64,000 nucleotides of DNA from DTU015 sp964406505 (GTDB taxonomy: Bacteria > Bacillota > Sulfobacillia > Fermentithermobacillales > Fermentithermobacillaceae): the NCBI GenBank assembly GCA_964406505.1, contig CAYORX010000007.1, forward strand, positions 12,294 through 76,293, read 5' to 3'. Both the position numbers and the translations under genes were made by a program. A model generated the notes under the pieces. The model was not told the DNA's origin. It saw only the letters and a program-made list of their open reading frames with translations, and did no database searches. Below, in pieces: positions 8,952-18,374 of the stretch (position 1 is its first letter; each line of letters opens with the position of its first letter).

Positions 8952-10196
8952 ATGCCCCAAAACATCCTGGACCCAGTTTTTAAAGCCCGTCAAAAAAAAT
9001 CACGGCTCATCATAGGCCTTATGTCTGGAACTTCTGCAGATGGAATCGATGCTTGTTTATGCAAAATACAAGGGGTTGGAGAAACAACTCGAGCGGAGAT
9101 TTTGCATTTAACATCTGTTCAATATCCATCGTCCGTCGAAACCTTGCTCACTAGTGAAATATCTAACTTAAATATTGAGCAAATAGCTAGACTGAATTTC
9201 TTTATCGGCAAGATTTTTGCAGAGGCTGCAGTTAAATGTATCCTGGCAGCAGGTTATAATGCTTCTCAAATAGACGCAATCGCGTCACATGGACAAACGC
9301 TTGTTCATTTACCTACCGCAGATGCAAGCGATCCTATACTCGTACCTGCCACTTTGCAAGTAGGAGATATTTCAGTCATTGCACAGCGTACTGGGATACT
9401 TACCATAGGTGATTTTCGTCCAGCGGATATGGCCCAAGGGGGTCAAGGAGCACCTCTCGTACCTTATGCAGATTTTCTTCTCTTCCGGGATCCTAAAATA
9501 GGGAGGATAATTCAAAACATTGGGGGAATTGCAAACTTAACTTATTTACCGCCAAACTGTACACAAAAAGATGTAATCGCCTTTGATACCGGCCCGGGCA
9601 ACATGGTGATCGACGCTGTGGTCAATATGCTTACACAGGGTAAATATTCAATGGATACTGATGGAGGCTTCGCTACATCTGGAAATGTAAATCAAAAATT
9701 GCTGTCTCATCTTCTAAATGATCCGTATTTCGCCATAAAACCACCCAAAACTACCGGTCGGGAAATGTTCGGCGTTAAATACGCCCGCCAAATCTTGAAC
9801 ATTTATGAAGACTATACAGATGCATTGTTGATTCCAAAAGACCGCCGCAAACACATATGTAGCTTAGTAGCAACCGTTTCTGAATTGACAGTTCGAACGA
9901 TTATAGAATCTTATAAATCATGGATTCTTCCAAAGGGCCCCATTCACGAGGTTATCTTAGGTGGAGGTGGCGCGCAGAATCCTTATTTATGCGAAAGATT
10001 GAACAGCGGTTTGCAAAAAATAGATCCAAACATACGCGTGCTCACTCATGAAAATTTCGGCATTCCAAACAAAGCTAAGGAATGCCTAGCTTTTGCAGTG
10101 TTGGGAAACAACTTTTTGGGACATGTACCTAACAATATGCCTAGTGCAACAGGGGCTGAAAAGGCCGTGGTCATGGGCAAATTGGCGCTGCCATAA
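8952..10196 (+). CDS. anmK: Anhydro-N-acetylmuramic acid kinase
   Basis: 414 residues, slightly longer than the usual 370-390. AnmK hydrolyses and phosphorylates 1,6-anhydro-MurNAc to MurNAc-6-phosphate during peptidoglycan recycling. Visible motifs are IIGLMSGTSADGIDA, ASHGQTLVHLP, the ATPase-fold FDTGPGNMVIDA, and VILGGGGAQNPYL near the C-terminus. AGGAGG at 8937-8942 fixes the ATG at 8952; an ATG at 8948 is out of frame. Between murI and a D-aminopeptidase gene it completes a cell-wall recycling set. Confidence 0.95.
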   Translation: MPQNILDPVFKARQKKSRLIIGLMSGTSADGIDACLCKIQGVGETTRAEILHLTSVQYPSSVETLLTSEISNLNIEQIARLNFFIGKIFAEAAVKCILAAGYNASQIDAIASHGQTLVHLPTADASDPILVPATLQVGDISVIAQRTGILTIGDFRPADMAQGGQGAPLVPYADFLLFRDPKIGRIIQNIGGIANLTYLPPNCTQKDVIAFDTGPGNMVIDAVVNMLTQGKYSMDTDGGFATSGNVNQKLLSHLLNDPYFAIKPPKTTGREMFGVKYARQILNIYEDYTDALLIPKDRRKHICSLVATVSELTVRTIIESYKSWILPKGPIHEVILGGGGAQNPYLCERLNSGLQKIDPNIRVLTHENFGIPNKAKECLAFAVLGNNFLGHVPNNMPSATGAEKAVVMGKLALP

Positions 10197-10269
10197 ATTT
10201 GTATTATGCAGGAACCGCGTAGCTTTTTCACGAAGTGCTTTTAGTGACTAAATAAAAGGAGGATTTTAC

Positions 10270-11082
10270 GTGAAAGTTTTCATTTCAAGCGATATTGAGG
10301 GCATTTCGGGTGTCGTTACATCCGGAGTTCACACTTCTCCTGGAGGAAAAGATTATGGGCGTGCCCGCACGCTTATGACGCAAGAAACTAATGCTGCAGT
10401 TGAAGGAGCAGTAAATGCTGGTGCTGATCAAATAATAGTAAATGATTCACACGGGCCAATGAATAACATCCTTATTGAAAAACTAAATCCAGCGGCTAAT
10501 TTAATTACGGGATCACCAAAACCCCTTTCTATGATGCAGGGCATTGGAAAAGATTGTTCGGCTGCCATATTTGTGGGCTATCACTCACGCATGGGCACAC
10601 CGGGGGTGCTGAGCCATACTATATCCGGCGGAAGTGTCGCTAATGTATGGATAAACGATATTCTAGTAGGCGAAACGGGCATTAACGCAGGATTAGCGGG
10701 ATACTTTGGCGTGCCAGTGGTTTTAGTCTGTGGAGATAACGTACTAAGCGACGAAGTCAAAGAACTTTTACCTCACACAAAAACAGCCGTTGTTAAAACT
10801 GCCGTAACCAGGCAATCTGCCCTATGTCTACCACCCGAAAAGGCTCAAGACCTAATTCGGCAAAAGACAGAAAAAGCGCTTAAGTCGTTGGATTCGGCCA
10901 AAGTATGGTTACCAAAATCTCCGATTACTTTTAAAATAGAATTTAAAGACTCTGGTCAAGCCGAAAATGCATCACACCTTCCTTATTCAGAAATGATCGA
11001 TCCGAAGACCCTCGCTTTCACCGCAGATGACTACTTAACTGCATTTATGGGACTTAGATCTATGATAGCTTTATCTCGGTAA
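10270..11082 (+). CDS. dppA: M55 family D-aminopeptidase (DppA-like)
   Basis: 270 residues, GTG start behind AAAGGAGG. M55 peptidases are zinc enzymes that remove N-terminal D-amino acids, as shown for Bacillus DppA. The metal-binding SSDIEGISGV (Asp and Glu) starts the protein, followed by NDSHGPMNN and GYHSRMGTPGVLSHT with further His ligands, and GETGINAGLAGYFG. It is the last gene of the rightward cell-wall turnover run and is followed by a strong terminator. No dipeptide ABC transporter adjoins it, unlike the Bacillus dpp operon. Confidence 0.92.
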   Translation: MKVFISSDIEGISGVVTSGVHTSPGGKDYGRARTLMTQETNAAVEGAVNAGADQIIVNDSHGPMNNILIEKLNPAANLITGSPKPLSMMQGIGKDCSAAIFVGYHSRMGTPGVLSHTISGGSVANVWINDILVGETGINAGLAGYFGVPVVLVCGDNVLSDEVKELLPHTKTAVVKTAVTRQSALCLPPEKAQDLIRQKTEKALKSLDSAKVWLPKSPITFKIEFKDSGQAENASHLPYSEMIDPKTLAFTADDYLTAFMGLRSMIALSR

Positions 11083-11105
11083 CTTTCTTAGGATAAAGCA
11101 AAACG

Positions 11106-11135
11106 ATAAGGCACGTGAGATTCTACGTGCCTTAT
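11106..11135. terminator. Bidirectional terminator between convergent operons
   Basis: A perfect 11-bp stem (ATAAGGCACGT and ACGTGCCTTAT) with an 8-base loop is followed by TTTTAATTTAAT on the plus strand. It lies between the convergent dppA and MinD-ferredoxin genes. Confidence 0.8.
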
Positions 11136-11168
11136 TTTTAATTTAATAGATTACGGTATGTAAGTTAA

Positions 11169-12083
11169 TTACTCCACCAATCTTGCGCTAACAATCTCCC
11201 AAAGTCGCCTGATAGCTTTACCTGCTTCACAATCATAATCTGTAGCAGGAACACCGTTTACCATAGCTTTTGGGACAGCATGATCGTACGGTATTTCGCC
11301 CGCAAGATCGCAATCCATTCGTTCGGCAATATCTTTAATGGTCTGGGTGTTTTCTAGGTCAATATCATATTTATTTATACAAATAAGCACGGGCACTTGG
11401 AAGTGATGACAAACATCGATTATACGCTCAAGATCACTTATCCCCGACAAGGTTGGTTCAGTAACGATAAGCGCTAGATCTGCACCTGTGACACATGCAA
11501 TAACCGGACATCCGGTGCCGGGAGGGCCATCAGTTATGATTATATCTTTATTCTTTTTCCGTTGGATCTCTTTGCCTTTTATTCTTACGGCAGAAACAAG
11601 CTTGCCAGAATTCCCTTCGGCTGGCTCTAACCGCGCATGAATAAAAGGACCATGATCTGTTTCTGAAATATACCAATGTCCAGACAATGCATCTTTCATA
11701 GTGATTGCATTTTCGGGGCATACATGGAAACAGAATCCACAACCCTCACACAATAGTTCAATGGATTGAAATGTTCCGTCATCGTTTTTAACAATAGCCC
11801 CAAATCGGCAAGTTTCAAAACATTTACCGCAATTAGAACAAATGCTAGGATCTATATAGGCTTTTTTTGATGCATAAAATGGATACGTCTTTGTATTCCT
11901 GGGGTTCAAAAGAAGTGCCAAGTTAGCTGCATCTACATCGCAATCACACAGTACGGCTTTTTGAGCAAGATAAGAAAACCCTCCCGCAACCGAAGTCTTG
12001 CCTGTACCACCTTTTCCGCTAAGAATTACCAGTTCGCGTCCTTTACTTGCACTAGATGACTTGGTTTGTGAATCTACCTGCAT
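11169..12083 (-). CDS. MinD/Mrp-type P-loop ATPase with inserted 4Fe-4S ferredoxin domain (A)
   Basis: About 304 residues. A deviant Walker A motif GKGGTGKTSVAG near residue 24 is followed by a two-cluster ferredoxin insert (CSNCGKCFETCRFGAI and CEGCGFCFHVCPENAI) and then the switch II block TDGPPGTGCP. It resembles the COG1149 family of ATPases, which is thought to handle Fe-S clusters or metallocofactors. I place the start at ATG 12083, where AAAGGAG precedes at a spacing matching its sister gene; a TTG two codons upstream is possible. It lies 57 bases after a homologous gene and forms a pair with it. Confidence 0.9.
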   Translation of the reverse strand: MQVDSQTKSSSASKGRELVILSGKGGTGKTSVAGGFSYLAQKAVLCDCDVDAANLALLLNPRNTKTYPFYASKKAYIDPSICSNCGKCFETCRFGAIVKNDDGTFQSIELLCEGCGFCFHVCPENAITMKDALSGHWYISETDHGPFIHARLEPAEGNSGKLVSAVRIKGKEIQRKKNKDIIITDGPPGTGCPVIACVTGADLALIVTEPTLSGISDLERIIDVCHHFQVPVLICINKYDIDLENTQTIKDIAERMDCDLAGEIPYDHAVPKAMVNGVPATDYDCEAGKAIRRLWEIVSARLVE

Positions 12084-12140
12084 TGGCAACGTTCTCCTTT
12101 CACAACTTTAATATCTGCTTTTCATCTTGCGCGGCCGGAC

Positions 12141-13043
12141 TTATGAACCAGCGCTTTTACGTTGGGACAATCTCTCTACTTTGAGTAATAATTCTTTAAA
12201 CATGTTTCGATAGTATCTCGAGTGAGCAATGATAGGTTCTCCCCTTGCATAGAGTTCTGCTATCTTACGATCAAGCGGAATTTCTAAAAGTATCGGAATG
12301 TTTTGAGACCTGCAATATTCCTCGACCCTTGTATCGCCAAGATCACATCTGTTAATAACTACTCCAGATGGGATGTCAAGTTTTTCCAAAGTTTCAACAG
12401 CTAACACTAGATCGTGAAGACCGAAAGGAGTCGGTTCTGTAACAAGAATACAAAAATCCGTATTCATAACAGACTCGACCATAGAACACGAATTACCCGC
12501 GGGAGCGTCTAGAAACACGGTACCCTTGTCGCGTACCGTAGATCTTACACAATCGATCACTGCGGGTGCTAACGGTTCACCCGGATCTAAAAACCCATGG
12601 GTGAATAATAGCGGTGCAGCCTGATTTTCGATGTGTTTCAAACTTGCCGTTCCTGATTCTACAGTACCGATCTGTCTAATAATTTCATTTATTGCTTTGG
12701 TAGGACATAGGTATGTGCATACCCCACAACCATGACAAAGTTCAGGTAATAACAGTATGCTATTTTTAGCAACCACTATGGCATTAAATTCGCAATTATC
12801 GCGGCATATGCCACAATATGTACATTTGGTTTCGTCTATTTCAGGACTTTTAATTTCAACCGTTTGCTTATTTGCAATTTTAGGATTAAGAAACACATGA
12901 CAATTAGGCCCTTCAACATCACAATCTAAAAGTTGGATTTCAGAACCTCGAGACTCATTTTGGGCAGCTTTGGTTAATGCGAGATTGACAGCTACCATTG
13001 TCTTGCCGGTTCCTCCTTTTCCACTGGCCACAGAAATTTGCAT
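12141..13043 (-). CDS. MinD/Mrp-type P-loop ATPase with inserted 4Fe-4S ferredoxin domain (B)
   Basis: 300 residues, same architecture as the next gene: deviant Walker A GKGGTGKTMVAV at the N-terminus, ferredoxin motifs CTYCGICRDNCEFNAI and CHGCGVCTYLCPTKAI, then LDAPAGNSCSM as switch II. The start is ATG 13043 after GGAGAG. The two ATPases are paralogous but clearly different, suggesting a heterodimer. Together with the NifX-like and DUF5320 genes upstream they form a set often seen in anaerobes; a metallocofactor or Fe-S assembly role is likely, but the target protein is unknown. Confidence 0.9.
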   Translation of the reverse strand: MQISVASGKGGTGKTMVAVNLALTKAAQNESRGSEIQLLDCDVEGPNCHVFLNPKIANKQTVEIKSPEIDETKCTYCGICRDNCEFNAIVVAKNSILLLPELCHGCGVCTYLCPTKAINEIIRQIGTVESGTASLKHIENQAAPLLFTHGFLDPGEPLAPAVIDCVRSTVRDKGTVFLDAPAGNSCSMVESVMNTDFCILVTEPTPFGLHDLVLAVETLEKLDIPSGVVINRCDLGDTRVEEYCRSQNIPILLEIPLDRKIAELYARGEPIIAHSRYYRNMFKELLLKVERLSQRKSAGS

Positions 13044-13155
13044 TGGCGAACTCTCCTATCTGCGGTTTCTCATAATAAACAACTTAGCGCCCCCGAGTGC
13101 CTAGATCTATTCAGATCCGCAAATTTGCATCGGCAAGCGCACATGACTTTCTTTG

Positions 13156-13186
13156 TGGGAGAGGGAGAACAAAACTCCCCTCCCCA
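13156..13186 (-). terminator. GC-rich hairpin downstream of the DUF5320 gene
   Basis: GGGAG-A-GGGAG and CTCCCCTCCC pair around an A-rich loop. There is no clear U-tract on the minus strand, so it may be a processing or partial termination site between the NifX/DUF5320 genes and the ATPase pair. Confidence 0.4.
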
Positions 13187-13303
13187 TAACTTTATTAAAT
13201 TTCTTGAAAACCACATTTGTAATTAGCACACAGAAAACCCATTTAAACATTTAAAACTCTTTATGTTCTTCGTTGATTAGCATAATAAGTTTTTGCATTA
13301 CAT

Positions 13304-13504
13304 TTATCTTCTACGTCTTGATATCCAACCAACCGGTCTTGACAACCATCTCCATCCAAAACCTCTGCCCCTTCGACCTAATCCAAGACCAATCCCTCGG
13401 CCACGATTAAGAAATCCCGGAAGGAGGTATCTTGCACAATACCCTAAACCTCTGCCTGTCATCGGACCGCGGCCCAAAGGACCAGTCCTATCTCCACCTG
13501 GCAT
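13304..13504 (-). CDS. DUF5320 small glycine/arginine-rich protein
   Basis: 66 residues starting MPGGDRTGPLGRGPMTGRG, the hallmark of DUF5320 proteins, with a single GYCA cysteine site and a tail rich in Gly, Arg and Trp. I chose the ATG at 13504 because AGGGGGA lies 6 bases upstream and the family starts with MPGGD. A longer reading to 13531 has no ribosome binding site. Such proteins are commonly encoded beside NifX-like proteins and MinD-ferredoxin ATPases, as here. The function is unknown. Confidence 0.85.
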   Translation of the reverse strand: MPGGDRTGPLGRGPMTGRGLGYCARYLLPGFLNRGRGIGLGLGRRGRGFGWRWLSRPVGWISRRRR

Positions 13505-13535
13505 ATTTAATCCCCCTTTCAGAATTCGCATAACT

Positions 13536-13916
13536 TTATCTATATCTATTTCCTCTTCCTCGCCTCGAAGAACCAGCTATTCCTTTATGCAACTCAAGTT
13601 CACCATCGCGGAATTTTTTAACTACTTCGGATACGATTTCGCTTGGATCAGCATCGTACATTGCAATTTCGCAAGCAGTAAGAGCAGCAAAAGCGTTAGG
13701 CCCCACATGGTTCGCGCACACAGCTTCTACACCTTTATCAGATAAAATCTGCGCTGCCTCAGGACCTGCGCCATGACCTGAAGTCGTGGCCGGGTTCGCG
13801 GTTGCCTCAATAGAATCAGTATCCAGATCGACTATAACAAAATAAGCACATCTACCAAATCTTGAATCTACCTGTGCATCTAAATTATCTCCTTGAGAAC
13901 AAACTGCAATTTTCAA
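13536..13916 (-). CDS. NifX/NifB C-terminal-like dinitrogenase Fe-Mo cofactor family protein
   Basis: 126 residues with a TTG start behind GGGAGG. The fold signature is KIAVCSQGDNLDAQVDSRFGRC at the N-terminus, then a central VDLDTDSIEA and CANHVGPNAFAAL. This domain binds iron-sulfur or molybdenum-containing cofactors in NifX, NafY and the NifB C-terminus. The C-terminus ends in a short Arg/Gly-rich tail (SSRRGRGNRYR) that echoes the neighbouring DUF5320 protein. No nif structural genes are visible, so a nitrogenase role is not implied. It heads the leftward cluster ending at 11169. Confidence 0.88.
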   Translation of the reverse strand: MKIAVCSQGDNLDAQVDSRFGRCAYFVIVDLDTDSIEATANPATTSGHGAGPEAAQILSDKGVEAVCANHVGPNAFAALTACEIAMYDADPSEIVSEVVKKFRDGELELHKGIAGSSRRGRGNRYR

Positions 13917-14041
13917 TTTTAAAAGCCTCCCGCAAATTTAATCAAAACCACGCTACCATACTAGCTTGCTCTTTATGTTACTGATATATACCCACAACCA
14001 TTGTAACGTGTTTTGAATATATGTCAATAATTCTATAGGAT

Positions 14042-15403
14042 TTATTCTTGGTTTTGCCTTCTATGCATCCGAGAACCATGAAGCACAGCCCACGGCTTGT
14101 CACAAACTGTGCCATCATCTCGATCATGAAAATAAAACCGAAGTACTCGCTGTTGTCCCATATCATCGTAAAACAAGGTGCGGTCATCACTTGCCTTAAC
14201 CCGAGTCTTTGTTTCGGGGGTTTTCAATAAAATGGCGCTGCCATCCATAAAGATCTCGATTCGCCCCCCTTCATCGTTTCGATAAAGTCCAACGAATCTT
14301 TGTAATTGCTCGGCCGTAGCATGACAATCTACCTCAACGCTTTTTTGCGTGTCCAAAGGTAAACCAAGAACTGTATTGACTGCGGCAAGCCAGATCGCAG
14401 CCGCAGGAACGGCTCTTACGTTTGTAAGCACGGCTACTGTTAGGTTTTTTTCTGGAACAAAACCAAAATTCGATGATACACCGGGCTGCGCACCGCTATG
14501 TTCTACAAGTGTGATACCGCTATCTGCATAATCAGATGTTACGCGTAGCGCAAAATTGTAATGGGTCTTTCTGTCTATGGGATACATAGGCGAGTTCCAC
14601 ATCTTTTTAAGCGCTCTGCTAGGCGCAATTCGATGCCCATCGGGCCCGAGCCCACCTTTAAGGTAAACTTGTCCATATTTCACAAGATCCAGAACACAAG
14701 ATCTTACTCCACCCCCAACCTCATAAGTACCAAGAACAGGCCATTCATGCTTTTCATGAGTTTTTGTTGAGTGATCATAAACATATGGAGTGGAAAGGTT
14801 ACCCATCTTTTCAAGTTCCTCAATGTTATAAGTAGAACGATTCATACCTAATGCATCAAGAATATGCTGTGTCATGTACCGCCGATATATCTGTCCACTT
14901 TTGTTTTCAATGAGTAGTCCATTTAATAAAAACGTGTCATTACAATAACTGAAATACTCCCCCGGCCTTCCTAATAAATCATAATCTGCATTAGCAATAT
15001 ACCTTACGTGCTCGCGAAGATCGATTATATCTTGTCGACGCTTCATAGGCGGAACTCCAGTCGTATGTGACAAAAGGTGGCGAATTTTTATAGCTGACAT
15101 ATCTTTTGCACCCACAAGGCTGAATTCTGGAATATGTTTGATAACCGAATCGTCTGAATTAAGCATTGATTTACCTTCAAGTTGAGCTATAGCCATCGCA
15201 GTAAAAGATTTTGATACTGAAGCACACCCGAAAATTGTGTTAGGATTCACTGGTTCTTGTGATTCTAAATCTACAACGCCAAACCCCTTTGCATAAATTA
15301 ATTCTTTATCGTTAGCTACTGCAACTGCCGCCCCGACTATATGGTTCAATTCCATTGTTTTATCAACATATTGCTCAAAAGCCGCCCAATCTACTTTTGT
15401 CAT
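14042..15403 (-). CDS. Serine hydrolase, beta-lactamase/class C penicillin-binding family
   Basis: About 453 residues. The catalytic SxxK is SVSK in CASVSKSFTAMAIAQL, the second motif YxN is YCN in FSYCNDTFLLNG, and the third is HSG in LVEHSGAQPGVSS. A C-terminal domain of about 100 residues follows, as in esterase or D-aminopeptidase members. The ATG at 15403 has GGGAGGG upstream and gives the start MTKVDWAAFEQYV; the 26-residue extension to 15481 lacks a ribosome binding site. There is no signal peptide, suggesting a cytoplasmic esterase or peptidase. Given the D-amino-acid enzymes around it, a D-aminopeptidase is possible, but the substrate cannot be decided. Confidence 0.85.
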   Translation of the reverse strand: MTKVDWAAFEQYVDKTMELNHIVGAAVAVANDKELIYAKGFGVVDLESQEPVNPNTIFGCASVSKSFTAMAIAQLEGKSMLNSDDSVIKHIPEFSLVGAKDMSAIKIRHLLSHTTGVPPMKRRQDIIDLREHVRYIANADYDLLGRPGEYFSYCNDTFLLNGLLIENKSGQIYRRYMTQHILDALGMNRSTYNIEELEKMGNLSTPYVYDHSTKTHEKHEWPVLGTYEVGGGVRSCVLDLVKYGQVYLKGGLGPDGHRIAPSRALKKMWNSPMYPIDRKTHYNFALRVTSDYADSGITLVEHSGAQPGVSSNFGFVPEKNLTVAVLTNVRAVPAAAIWLAAVNTVLGLPLDTQKSVEVDCHATAEQLQRFVGLYRNDEGGRIEIFMDGSAILLKTPETKTRVKASDDRTLFYDDMGQQRVLRFYFHDRDDGTVCDKPWAVLHGSRMHRRQNQE

Positions 15404-15594
15404 TATCGGCCCTCCCATCCTTTTACTTATTTTCAATAGTTCGCCGCGTTGGAAGGTTATTCCTATCTTAAACGTTTTCAATCAAATACTGACACTGGTC
15501 GTCGATAGCAAACTGCAATAATCGAAAACAGGCCTGCAATTTATAATACAGGCCCGCATTGGTTTGAAGGTGATTAGGTTGTGTTTTTACATCG

Positions 15595-15786
15595 TTATGT
15601 TTCTACATCAAACCCCAAATCATCAAGTGCTTCTACAACTATCTTTACGTCATTATCATCGCCATCTACAGATATTGTTTTGTTATCAAGAGAAACTTCA
15701 AACTTAACACTAGCCGCGTTAAGCGCATTCTTTATTCGGCTTACGCAATTTTCACAATGCATTTCAGGTACTTTAAGCGTTTTCAT
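15595..15786 (-). CDS. copZ: CopZ-like copper chaperone (HMA domain)
   Basis: 63 residues, a single heavy-metal-associated domain with the metal site MHCENC near the N-terminus and the final GFDVE typical of the family. It carries Cu(I) and hands it to the CopA ATPase. It is the last gene of copA-csoR-copZ, 18 bases after csoR, and is expected to be induced by copper through the operator upstream of copA. Confidence 0.93.
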   Translation of the reverse strand: MKTLKVPEMHCENCVSRIKNALNAASVKFEVSLDNKTISVDGDDNDVKIVVEALDDLGFDVET

Positions 15787-15804
15787 GTAAACATCTCCAA
15801 TCTC

Positions 15805-16089
15805 TCATTTCATGAGCCTTCGCACAATTCGTACAAGTTCATCGACAACCTCTTTATCATCTGCCTTGATACCCTCGGCAACACATGTTCTAATATGGTT
15901 CCCTATAAGCTCTTTGTTAAATGCATTAAGCGCAGACTGAATTGCCGACACTTGAGTAAGAATGTCTATGCAATAAACCTCATTTTCAACCATCCTGCGC
16001 ACTCCGCGCACTTGACCTTCTATTCGACTCAATCGATTGATTAAAGATCTATATTCAGTTTGCTCCCGATGTTTCTTTTTGTCGCTCAT
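15805..16089 (-). CDS. csoR: CsoR family copper-sensing repressor
   Basis: 94 residues, all-helical CsoR/RcnR family. The N-terminal RLSRIEGQVRGVRRMV block and the Cu(I) ligand set C (VYCIDIL), H and C (GNHIRTCV) match copper sensors rather than nickel or formaldehyde members. Its ATG overlaps the copA stop codon by the 4-base ATGA, so it is translationally coupled. It probably binds the inverted repeat at 18376-18396 and releases it when copper is bound. Confidence 0.94.
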   Translation of the reverse strand: MSDKKKHREQTEYRSLINRLSRIEGQVRGVRRMVENEVYCIDILTQVSAIQSALNAFNKELIGNHIRTCVAEGIKADDKEVVDELVRIVRRLMK

Positions 16090-18335
16090 AGTTTTTTTCC
16101 TCTAAGCCTAAGCGCATTGGTTACCACAAATACTGAACTCAGACTCATCGCCAAAGCCCCAAACATGGGAGACAAGAGTAAACCGAAAACGGGATATAAC
16201 ACACCTGCGGCAAGGGGAATTCCTAAAGTATTGTAGAAAAATGCCCAGAACAAGTTTTGCTTTATATTCTTTATGGTCAAGCGACTCAAATTAACTGCTT
16301 TAGGAACATCCATAAGATCGCTTTTCATAAGTACGATGTCCGCTGACTCAATAGCAATATCGCTTCCACTTCCAATAGCGCACCCAACATCAGCTTGAAC
16401 CAAAGCAGGAGCATCATTTATTCCATCGCCGACCATCATTACAAGACTTCCTTCTTCTTGTAGACCCTGAATTACAGCTGCTTTATCTTCGGGCAAAACT
16501 TCTGCAATTACTTCATCTACTCCAACTATATTGCCTATATGTTCTGCTGCACCCTTGTTGTCACCGGTTAACAATACGACCTGTAAACCAAGCGCTTTTA
16601 ATCGCTGAATTGCATTTTTGCTCGTTTCTTTGATCGAATCAGATACACTAATAAGACCGGCAAAATTATCATTCGTTGCCACGAACATTACTGTTTTGCC
16701 TTGTGATGATAAACGTGCAGCTTTTTGAAGCATGACATCCTCCACATCAATATTAGTATCTTGCATTAGTTTTTGATTACCTACAGACACTTTTCGACCA
16801 TCCGATAATACCGCAGAAACACCTTTCCCGGAATAGTTCTGAAAATCGGAGATAGACAAATCGCTATCTACACCGTGCTCTGTCGCACCTTTTACTATTG
16901 CCTCAGCCAAGGGATGAGAAGAACCCGCCTCAACAGCCGCCGCCATAGATAATAATTGCTCAGGTTTGATTCCGTTAGGAACAACGTCTGTCACTGTCGG
17001 TTTACCTTCGGTCACAGTTCCTGTTTTATCAAGCACAACCACTTCAACATTATGCGTAACTTCTAGCGCCTCACCACTTCTTATGAGAATACCGTTATTA
17101 GCACCTAGTCCGGTACCCACTACAATAGCTGTAGGAGTTGCAAGCCCCATAGCACAAGGACAAGCAATTACTAAGATAGACGTAAATATTCTGATTACGA
17201 AAGAAGGTTCTTTACCTACTAATAACCATACGATACTAGAGATAACAGCAATGGCCATCACGATAGGTACGAATACACCTGCTACTTTATCAGCCATTTT
17301 TGATATAGGTGCCTTTTTGCCTTGGGCATCCTCAACAAACTGTATTATTTTTGCTAATACAGTATCTTCACCCACCCGTGTTATGCGCACTACAAGCACA
17401 CCATTTTGATTCATGCTTCCACCTATAACTTCGCTACCTATAGTTTTTTCGACAGGTAAACTTTCACCCGTAAGCATAGACTCATCTACACCGCTTGCCC
17501 CGTCGGTTACAATGCCATCTAATGGAACCTTACTGCCAGGCTTCACAATCACAAGATCATTCACTTTTAGCGTATCGGTAGAAACTTGCTGCTGAGTACC
17601 ATCGGACCTAAGAAGGAGCGCCGTATCAGGAGCTAGTTCCATAAGTTTCCTAATGGCTCCCGTAGTTCTTCTTTTGCTACCTTCTTCCATGTGCTTACCC
17701 AAAGACACCAAAGCCACTACGATGGCAGCAGATTCAAAATAAAGACCATGAACAAGCTCTGGTGCATCTGTTAGCATGAATAAAATACCAAGACTGTATA
17801 AAAAAGCTGCTGAACTCCCAATAGCTACTAAAGAATCCATGTTAGGGTTGCGATACCACAACGCCTTAAAACCGCTAATGTAAAATCTTCGTTCGATAAA
17901 AAGAATGACTATAGTCAAAAGCATTTGCACTATGGCATGGTTGATAGGATAACTTTCAATACTTATGAATTTAGGCAAAGGTGCGTTAAATATCATATTG
18001 CCCATAGATACATATAACAAAATCGCAGACAAAATTAAGGCAACGGCAATATTAGCTCGTTCTTTGCGAAATGCTGCTTGCTCCTCTTCTTCAACGACCT
18101 CAATTTTGGGGATAATTTGGTCAATTGATGGAAGGGCGCGAAAACCGGCCCGACTTACTTTTTCCATGATCTGATCCGGAGAAACTTGAGCCTCATCATA
18201 TTCAATGGTCATTTTGCCTGTAGTCAAATTAACATCAGAACGGGTAACCCCGGGAAGTTTGCGGGTAACTCGTTCTACTGCCGAAGAACATGCCGCACAA
18301 TGCATACCTTCAACGATATACTCTTCCTGCTTCAT
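16086..18335 (-). CDS. copA: Copper-exporting P1B-type ATPase
   Basis: 749 residues. One N-terminal HMA domain (GMHCAACSS) is followed by eight predicted membrane helices, the actuator TGES, the transmembrane CPCAMG ion-binding motif, the phosphorylation site DKTGTVTEG, HP in SSHPLAEAIV and the hinge GDGINDAPAL. CPC with one HMA is typical of Cu(I) exporters. I start at ATG 18335, behind AGGAGGG, because the in-frame extension to 18401 would run through the promoter and operator. It heads copA-csoR-copZ. Confidence 0.96.
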   Translation of the reverse strand: MKQEEYIVEGMHCAACSSAVERVTRKLPGVTRSDVNLTTGKMTIEYDEAQVSPDQIMEKVSRAGFRALPSIDQIIPKIEVVEEEEQAAFRKERANIAVALILSAILLYVSMGNMIFNAPLPKFISIESYPINHAIVQMLLTIVILFIERRFYISGFKALWYRNPNMDSLVAIGSSAAFLYSLGILFMLTDAPELVHGLYFESAAIVVALVSLGKHMEEGSKRRTTGAIRKLMELAPDTALLLRSDGTQQQVSTDTLKVNDLVIVKPGSKVPLDGIVTDGASGVDESMLTGESLPVEKTIGSEVIGGSMNQNGVLVVRITRVGEDTVLAKIIQFVEDAQGKKAPISKMADKVAGVFVPIVMAIAVISSIVWLLVGKEPSFVIRIFTSILVIACPCAMGLATPTAIVVGTGLGANNGILIRSGEALEVTHNVEVVVLDKTGTVTEGKPTVTDVVPNGIKPEQLLSMAAAVEAGSSHPLAEAIVKGATEHGVDSDLSISDFQNYSGKGVSAVLSDGRKVSVGNQKLMQDTNIDVEDVMLQKAARLSSQGKTVMFVATNDNFAGLISVSDSIKETSKNAIQRLKALGLQVVLLTGDNKGAAEHIGNIVGVDEVIAEVLPEDKAAVIQGLQEEGSLVMMVGDGINDAPALVQADVGCAIGSGSDIAIESADIVLMKSDLMDVPKAVNLSRLTIKNIKQNLFWAFFYNTLGIPLAAGVLYPVFGLLLSPMFGALAMSLSSVFVVTNALRLRGKKL

Positions 18336-18374
18336 ATTAGCTCCCTCCTTTGCAATTTCAATTCCATTAATTAC

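Noticed and set aside
13293..13745. 150-codon plus-strand frame opposite the DUF5320 and NifX-like genes
   Set aside because: It is the antisense shadow of two recognisable genes; Pro/Arg richness results from reading the complement of Gly/Arg codons.
16966..17409. 147-codon plus-strand frame inside copA
   Set aside because: Antisense shadow of a strongly conserved gene with no motif of its own.
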